From Lepidurus packardi (lineage: Eukaryota > Arthropoda > Branchiopoda > Notostraca > Triopsidae): a DNA stretch of 64,000 nucleotides. Location: assembly GCA_023053545.1 (NCBI GenBank), contig JAKZAN010000168.1, positions 1 to 64,000 on the forward strand, read 5' to 3'. Every line of letters begins with the position of its first letter. The first letter of the stretch is position 1. Below, piece by piece: positions 56,401 through 64,000 of the stretch. The notes under the pieces were generated by a model, which was given only the letters and a program-made list of their open reading frames with translations, was not told the DNA's origin and did no database searches. The translations under genes were made by a program, and so were the position numbers.

Positions 56401-57692
56401 CTGAATTAATTCCTTACGGACTGAATTATTTTTTTCCGACTGAATTAATTCATTAAGGACTTAATTAATTCATTACGGACTGAATTATTTCCTAACGGAC
56501 TGAATTAATTAATTAAGGACTGAATTAACTACTTACGGACTGAGTTAATTCCTTACGGACTAAATTAATTCCTTACTTACTGAATTATCTAGTTACGGAC
56601 TGAATTAATTCCTTACGGACTGAATTAATTCCGTGGGGACTGAATTAATTCCTTACTGACTTTGTAAATTACTTACGGATTATATCAATTCCTTAGGGAC
56701 TTAATTAATTCCTTACGGAATGAATTAATACCTTACGGACTTCATTAATTCATTACGGAATGAATTAATTCCTTAAGGACTGAATTAATTCCATACGGAC
56801 TTAATTAATTCATTACGGACTGAATAAATTCCTTACGGACTGAATTAATTCCTTACGGACTGAATTAATTCTTTAGGATTGATTGAATTCCTTATTTACT
56901 GAATTAATTCCTTACGGACTGAATTAATTTCTTACGGACTGAATTAATTCATTACGGACTTAATTAATCCATTACGGACTTCATTATTTATTACGGACTT
57001 GATTAATTCCTTACGGACTGAATTAATTCCTTACGGACTGAATTAATTTCTAACGGACTTAATTAATTCCTTACGGACTGATTTAGTTCCGTACAGACTG
57101 AACTAATTCCTTACGGACGAAATTAATTCCTTACGGACTGAATTAATTCCTTACGGAATGAATTAATTCATTACGGACTTAATTAAATCCTTACCGACTT
57201 AATTAATTCCTTACGTACTGAATTAATTCCTTACGGACTGAATTAATTCCTTACGGAATGACTTAATTCATTACGGCTTAATTAATCCATTACTGACTTA
57301 ATTAACTACTTTCGGACTGAATTAATTCCTTACAGACTGAATTAATTCCTTGTTGACTGAATTAATTCCTTACGGACTGAATTAATTCCTTACTTACTTT
57401 ATTAATTCCTTACGGATTATATCAATTCCTTACGGACTTAATTCCTTACAGATTGAATTAATTCCTTATGGACTGAATTAATTCCTTACGGACTGAATTA
57501 ATTCCTTACGGCCTGATTTAATTAATTCCTTATGGACTGAATTAATTCCTTACGGACTGAATTAATTCCTTACGGCCTGATTTAATTCCTTACAGACTGA
57601 ATTAATTCCTTATGGAATGAATTAGTTCCTTACGGACTGAATTAATTCCTTACGGACTGAATTAATTCCTTACGGACTGAATAAATTCCTTA

Positions 57693-57704
57693 CGGCCTGA
57701 TTTC
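57693..57704 (+). other. unoccupied paralogue of the insertion 2 target site
   Basis: CGGCCTGATTTC present once and running straight into ATTCCTTACAG. The preceding monomers (TTAGTTCC, two plain monomers, GAATAAATTCC) match the left flank of insertion 2, and the following monomers (CAGACTG, CGGCCTG, CAGACTG, CTTTATGGACTG, TTTCTTACGAACTT) match its right flank. It represents the pre-integration state. Confidence 0.92.
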
Positions 57705-57969
57705 ATTCCTTACAGACTGAATTAATTCCTTACGGCCTGATTTAATTCCTTACAGACTGAATTAATTCTTTATGGACTGAATTAATTTCTTACGAACTTA
57801 ATTAATTCCTTACGGACTTAATTAATTCCTAACGGACTGAACTAATTCCTTACGGACTGAATTAATTCCTTACGGACTGAATAAATTCCTTACGGACTGA
57901 AATAATTCCTTACGTACTGAATTAATTCCGTACGGACTGAATTAATTCCTTACGGACTGAATTAATTAT

Positions 57970-60900
57970 TTCTGATTGATTGAATTCCTTACTTACTGAA
58001 TTAATTCCTTACGGACTGAATTAATTTCTAACGGACTGAAGTAATTTCTTGCGGACTGAATTTATTCATTATGGACTGAATTAATTCTTTAGGATTGATT
58101 GAATTCCTTACTTACTGAATTAATTCCTTACGGACTGAATTAATTCCTTACTGACTGAATTAATTCCTTACGGCCTGAATTAACTACTTTCGGACTGAAT
58201 TAATTCCTTACTGACAGAATTAATTCCTTGGTGACTGAATTAATTCCTTACGGACTGAATTAATTCTTTACTGACTTTATAAATTCCTTACAGACTGAAT
58301 TAATTCCTTACGGCCTGATTTAATTCCTTACAGACTGAATTAATTCCTTATGGAATGAATTTATTCCTTATGGAATGAATTAATTCCTTATGGATTAATT
58401 CCTTACGGACTGAATAAATTCCTTACGGCCTGATTTAATTCCTTACAGAATGAATTAATTCCTTAAGGCCTGATTTAATTCCTTACAGACTTAATTAATT
58501 CCTTACGGACTGTATAAATTACTTACGGACTGAAATAATTAATTACGGACTGAATTAATTAATTACGGACTGAATTAATTCATTACGGACTGAATTAATT
58601 CTTTACGGACAGAATTAATTTCTTACGGACTGAATTAATTCATTTCGGACTTAATTAATTCATTACGGACTTAATTAATTCATTACGGACTGAATTAATT
58701 CCTTACGGCCTGAATTAATTCCTTACGGCCTGATTTAATTCCTTACAGAATGAATAAATTCCTTACGGCCTGATTTAATTCCTTACAGACTGAATAAATT
58801 CCTTATGGACTGAATTAATTCCTTACGGACTGAATTAATTATTTCTGATTGATTGAATTCCTTACTTACTGAATTAATTCCTTACGGACTGAATTAATTT
58901 CTAACGGACTGAAGTAATTTCTTGCGGACTGAATTTATTCATTATGGACTGAATTTATTCTTTAGGATTGATTGAATTCCTTACTTACTGAATTAATTCC
59001 TTACGGACTGAATTAATTCCTTACTGACTGAATTAATTCCTTACGGCCTGAATTAACTACTTTCGGACTGAATTAATTCCTTACTGACAGAATTAATTCC
59101 TTGGTGACTGAATTAATTCCTTACGGACTGAATTAATTCCTTACTGACTTTATAAATTCCTCACAGACTGAATTAATTCCTTACGGCCTGATTTAATTCC
59201 TTACAGACTGAATTAATTCCTTATGGAATGAATTTATCCCTTATGGAATGAATTAATTCCTTATGGATTAATTCCTTACGGACTGAATAAATTCCTTAAG
59301 GCCTGATTTAATTCCTTACAGACTTAAATAATTCCTTACGGACTGTATAAATTACTTACGGACTGAAATAATTAATTACGGACTGAATTAATTAATTACG
59401 GACTGAATTAATTCATTACGGACTGAATTAATTCTTTACGGACTGAATTAATTTCTTATGGACTGAATTAATTCATTTCGGACTTAATTAATTCATTACG
59501 GACTTAATTAATTCATTACGGACTGAATTAATTCCTTACGGCCTGAATTAATTCCTTACGGCCTGATTTAATTCCTTACGGACTGAATAAATTCCTTACG
59601 GCCTGATTTAATTCCTTACAGAATGAATAAATTCCTTACGGCCTGATTTAATTCCTTACCGACTGAATAAATTCCTTATGGACTGAATTAATTCCTTACG
59701 GACTGAATTAATTATTTCTGATTGATTGAATTCCTTACTTACTGAATTAATTCCTTACGGACTGAATTAATTTCTAACGGACTGAAGTAATTTCTTGCGG
59801 ACTGAATTTATTCATTATGGACTGAATTTATTCTTTAGGATTGATTGAATTCCTTACTTACTGAATTAATTCCTTACGGACTGAATTTATTCCTTACTGA
59901 CTGAATTAATTCCTTACGGCCTGAATTAACTACTTTCGGACTGAATTAATTCCTTACTGACAGAATTAATTCCTTGGTGACTGAATTAATTCCTTACGGA
60001 CTGAATTAATTCCTTACGGCCTGATTTAATTCCTTACAGACTGAATTAATTCCTTATGGAATGAATTTATTCCTTATGGAATGAATTAATTCCTTATGGA
60101 TTAATTCCTTACGGACTGAATAAATTCCTTACGGCCTGATTTAATTCCTTACAGACTGAATTAATTCCTTAAGGCCTGATTTAATTCCTTACAGACTTAA
60201 ATAATTCCTTACGGACTGTATAAATTACTTACGGACTGAAATAATAAATTACGGACTGAATTAATTAATTACGGACTGAATTAATTAATTACGGACTGAA
60301 TTAATTCTTTACGGACTGAATTAATTTCTTACGGACTGAATTAATTCATTTCGGACTTAATTAATCCATTACGGACTTAATTAATTCATTACGGACTGAA
60401 TTAATTCCTTACGGACTGAATTAATTATTTCTGATTGATTGAATTCCTTACTTACTGAATTAATTCCTTACGGACTGAATTAATTTCTAACGGACTGAAG
60501 TAATTTCTTGCGGACTGAATTTATTCGTTATGGACTGAATTAATTCTTTAGGATTGATTGAATTCCTTACTTACTGAATTAATTCCTTACGGACTGAATT
60601 AATTCCTTACTGACTGAATTAATTCCTTACGGCCTGAATTAACTACTTTCGGACTGAATTAATTCCTTACTGACAGAATTAATTCCTTGGTGACTGAATT
60701 AATTCCTTACGGACTGAATTAATTCCTTACTGACTTTATAAATTCCTTACAGACTGAATTAATTCCTTACGGCCTGATTTAATTCCTTACAGACTGAATT
60801 AATTCCTTATGGAATGAATTTATTCCTTACGGAATTAATTAATTCCTTATGGATTAATTCCTTACGAACTTCATTAATTAATTACGGACTGAATTAATTC

Positions 60901-63900
60901 CTTACGGACTGAATTAATTCCTTACGGACTGAATTAATTCCTTACTGACTTTATAAATTCCTTACAGACTGAATAAATTCCTTACGGCCTGATTTAATTC
61001 CTTACAGACTGAATTAATTCCTTAAGGCCTGATTTAATTCCTTACAGACTTAATTAATTCCTTACGGACTGTATAAATTACTTACGGACTGAAATAATTA
61101 ATTACGGACTGAATTAATTAATTACGGACTGAATTAATTCATTACGGACTGAATTAATTCTTTACGGACTGAATTAATTTCTTACGGACTGAATTAATTC
61201 ATTTCGGACTTAATTAATTCATTACGGACTTAATTAATTCATTACGGACTGAATTAATTCCTTACGGCCTGAATTAATTCCTTACGGCCTGATTTAATTC
61301 CTTACGGACTGAATAAATTCCTTACGGCCTGATTTAATTCCTTACAGACTGAATAAATTCCTTACGGCCTGATTTAATTCCTTACAGACTGAATAAATTC
61401 CTTTTGGACTGAATTAATTCCTTACGGACTGAATTAATTATTTATGATTGATTGAATTCATTACTTACTGAATTAATTCCATACGGACTGAATTAATTTC
61501 TTACGGACTGAATTAATTCATTACGGACTTAATTAATCCATTACGGACTTAATTAATTCATTTCGGACTGAATTAATTCCTTACGGACTGAATTAATTAT
61601 TTCTGATTGATTGAATTCCTTACTTACTGAATTAATTCCTTACGGACTGAATTAATTTCTAACGGACTGAAGTAATTTCTTGCGGACTGAATTTATTCGT
61701 TATGGACTGAATTAATTCTTTAGGATTGATTGAATTCCTTACTTACTGAATTAATTCCTTACGGACTGAATTAATTCCTTACTGACTGAATTAATTCCTT
61801 ACGGCCTGAATTAACTACTTTCGGACTGAATTAATTCCTTACTGACAGAATTAATTCCTTGGTGACTGAATTAATTCCTTACGGACTGAATTAATTCCTT
61901 ACTGGCTTTATAAATTCCTTACAGACAAAATTAATTCCTTACGGCCTGATTTAATTCCTTACAGACTGAATTAATTCCTTATGGAATGAATTTATTCCTT
62001 ATGGAATGAATTAATTCCTTATGGATTAATTCCTTACAGACTGAATAAATTCCTTACGGCCTGATTTAATTCCTTACAGACTGAATTAATTCCTTAAGGC
62101 CTGATTTAATTCCTTACAGACTTAAATAATTCCTTACGGACTAAATTAATTCCTTACGGACTGATATAATTCCTTACGGACTCAATTAATTCCATACGGA
62201 CTAAATTATTTCCTTAAGGACTGAATTAGTTAATTACGGACTGAATTAATTAATTACGGACTGAATTAATTCATTACGGACTGAATTATTTCTTTACGGA
62301 CTGAATTAATTTCTTACGGACTGAATTAATTCATTACGGATTGAATTAATCCATTACGGACTTAATTAGTTCATTATGGACTGAATTAATTCCTTACGGA
62401 CTGAATCAATTCCTTACGGACTGAATAAATTCCTTACGGCTTGATTTAATTCCTTACATACTGAATTAATTCCTTAAGGCCTGATTTATTTCCTTACAGA
62501 CTTAATTAATTCCTTACGGACTGTATAAATTACTTACGGACTGAATTAATTAATTACGGACTGAATTAATTAATTACGGACTGAATTAATTCATTACGGA
62601 CTGAATTAATTCTTTACGGACTGAATTAATTTCTTACGGACTGAATTAATTCATTTCGGACTTAATTAATTCATTACGGACTGAATTAATTCCTTAAGGC
62701 CTGATTTAATTCATTACGGCCTGATTTAATTCCTTACGGACTGAATAAATTCCTTACGGCCTGATTTAATTCCTTACAGACTGAATAAATTCCTTACGGC
62801 CTGATTTAATTCCTTACAGACTGAATAAATTCCTTATGAAATGAATTTATTCCTTATGGAATTAATTCCTTACGAACTTAATTAATTCCTTACGGACTGA
62901 ATTAATTCCTTACGGACTGAATTAATTCCTTACGGACTGAATTAATTCCTTACTGACTTTATAAATTCCTTACAGACTGAATTAATTCCTTACGGCCTGA
63001 TTTAATTCCTTACAGACTGAATTAATTCCTTATGGAATGAATTTATTCCTTATGGAATGAATTAATTCCTTATGGATTAATTCCTTACGGACTGAATAAA
63101 TTCCTTACGGCCTGATTTAATTCCTTACAGACTGAATTAATTCCTTAAGGCCTGATTTAATTCCTTACAGACTTAATTAATTCCTTACGGACTGTATAAA
63201 TTACTTACGGACTGAAATAATTAATTACGGACTGAATTAATTAATTACGGACTGAATTAATTCATTACGGACTTAATTAATTCATTACGGACTTAATTAA
63301 TTCATTACGGACTGAATTAATTCCTTACGGCCTGAATTAATTCCTTACGGCCTGATTTAATTCCTTACGGACTGAATAAATTCCTTACGGCCTGATTTAA
63401 TTCCTTACAGACTGAATAAATTCCTTACGGCCTGATTTAATTCCTTACAGACTGAATAAATTCCTTTTGGACTGAATTAATTCCTTACGGACTGAATTAA
63501 TTATTTATGATTGATTGAATTCATTACTTACTGAATTAATTCCTTACGGACTGAATTAATTATTTATGATTGATTGAATTCATTACTTACTGAATTAATT
63601 CCTTACGGACTGAATTAATTTCTAACGGACTGAAGTAATTTCTTGCGGACTGAATTTATTCATTATGGACTGAATTAATTCTTTAGGATTGATTGAATTC
63701 CTTACTTACTGAATTAATTCCTTACGGACTGAATTAATTCCTTACGGACTGAATTAATTCCTTACGGCCTGAATTAACTACATTCGGACTGAATTAATTC
63801 CTTACTGACAGAATTAATTCATTGGTGACTGAATTAATTCCTTACGGACTGAATTAATTCCTTACTGACTTTATAAATTCCTTACAGACTGAATTAATTC

Positions 63901-64000
63901 CTTAAGGCCTGATTTAATTCCTTACAGACTGAATTAATTCCTTATGGAATGAATTTATTCCTTATGGAATGAATTAATTCCTTATGGATTAATTCCTTAC
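57970..64000 (+). repeat. HOR units of about 0.87 kb, second block
   Basis: AAGTAATTTCTTGCGG at 58039, 58912, 59785, 60498, 61670 and 63633, spacings 873, 873, 713, 1,172 and 1,963 bp. The 873 versus 913 bp unit length is a 40-bp (two-monomer) difference from the 44-46 kb units. A short duplication of about three monomers (TTATTTATGATTGATTG) sits at 63501-63590. After about 62130 the order no longer follows the large paralogue. Confidence 0.78.

Larger units (their letters stand above)
50040..62130 (+). repeat. large duplicated segment, copy 2 (insertion 2 absent)
   Basis: Paralogue of about 37000-48440. It has its own 1,690-bp tandem duplication and lacks the element; deletions of about 120 bp (near 57100) and 80 bp (near 57624) relative to copy 1 are whole numbers of monomers. 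Its 0.87-kb HOR markers (58039, 58912, 59785, 60498, 61670) parallel those of copy 1 one for one. Limits are approximate. Confidence 0.8.
43965..64000 (+). repeat. 20-bp satellite array, block C
   Basis: Same monomer and orientation; still running at the last base. It is rich in CGGCCTGATTT, CAGACTG, TGGAATG and 15-nt TGGATTAATTCCTTA monomers at 44-48.4 and 58-64 kb. Between about 48.6 and 54 kb it has the block B variant set (CTTAAGCAGTTC, AATTTGTTTACGG, CTGATGTAATTTC). No gene or further insertion was seen. Confidence 0.97.

Noticed and set aside
26226-56435. T-run monomers (26226-26234, 27061-27068, 40966-40972, 56429-56435) as old retrotransposon tails
   Set aside because: They are 7-9 T within otherwise regular monomers, without any element sequence or duplication beside them, and they recur as an ordinary inherited variant in paralogous HORs.
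1-64000. Telomeric repeat (TTAGG)n
   Set aside because: TTAGG occurs only singly, in the CTTTAGGATTG variant monomer; there is no run of TTAGG or TTAGGG.
1-64000. CENP-B box in the monomer
   Set aside because: The core TTCG....A..CGGG pattern is not present in the consensus or in the common variants read.

Overview
The window is almost entirely satellite DNA from a eukaryote, most likely an arthropod and probably an insect. This is inferred from the AT-rich 20-bp tandem repeat and from two non-LTR retrotransposons of animal type. About 60 kb of the 64 kb, roughly 3,000 monomers, is a head-to-tail array of one 20-bp unit with consensus CGGACTGAATTAATTCCTTA. All monomers seen run in the same direction. 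The array fills both ends of the window, so neither edge nor any unique flanking DNA is visible. No host gene, tRNA, rRNA, CRISPR array or promoter was found. The satellite cannot carry long ORFs, because its 20-nt period rotates the frame and TAA/TGA recur.

Layout. Block A (1-22350) is satellite with several higher-order repeat (HOR) families: about 2.3-2.4 kb units (1-6257), two near-identical 1,346-bp units (6258-8949), three units of about 1.39 kb (8950-13145), and two 3.2-3.5 kb super-units (13411-20129). Insertion 1 (22351-24542, minus strand) is a 5'-truncated, I-like non-LTR element. It keeps the RT palm/thumb, RNase H, a terminal zinc knuckle, a 3' hairpin and a simple-repeat tail, with one in-frame stop between RT and RNase H. 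Block B (24543-42441) is satellite again. Insertion 2 (42442-43964, minus strand) is a different 5'-truncated element with a pure 22-nt poly(A) tail (poly(T) on +) and an undisrupted RT C-terminal frame. Block C (43965-64000) is satellite, including an exact-looking 1,690-bp tandem duplication (53021-56400).

Relationships. Satellite at about 37.0-48.4 kb is repeated at about 50.0-62.1 kb. The second copy contains the unoccupied form of the insertion 2 site (57693-57704), which fixes a 12-bp target duplication and shows that the element arrived in an already duplicated arrangement.

Main result. The two unrelated elements sit in the same orientation at the same place in the 20-bp monomer: the first-strand junction lies after base 12, and the target duplications cover bases 1-12. 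This hints at target preference for the satellite, like that of R1/TRAS/SART-type elements for rDNA or telomeric repeats, but two events cannot prove it.
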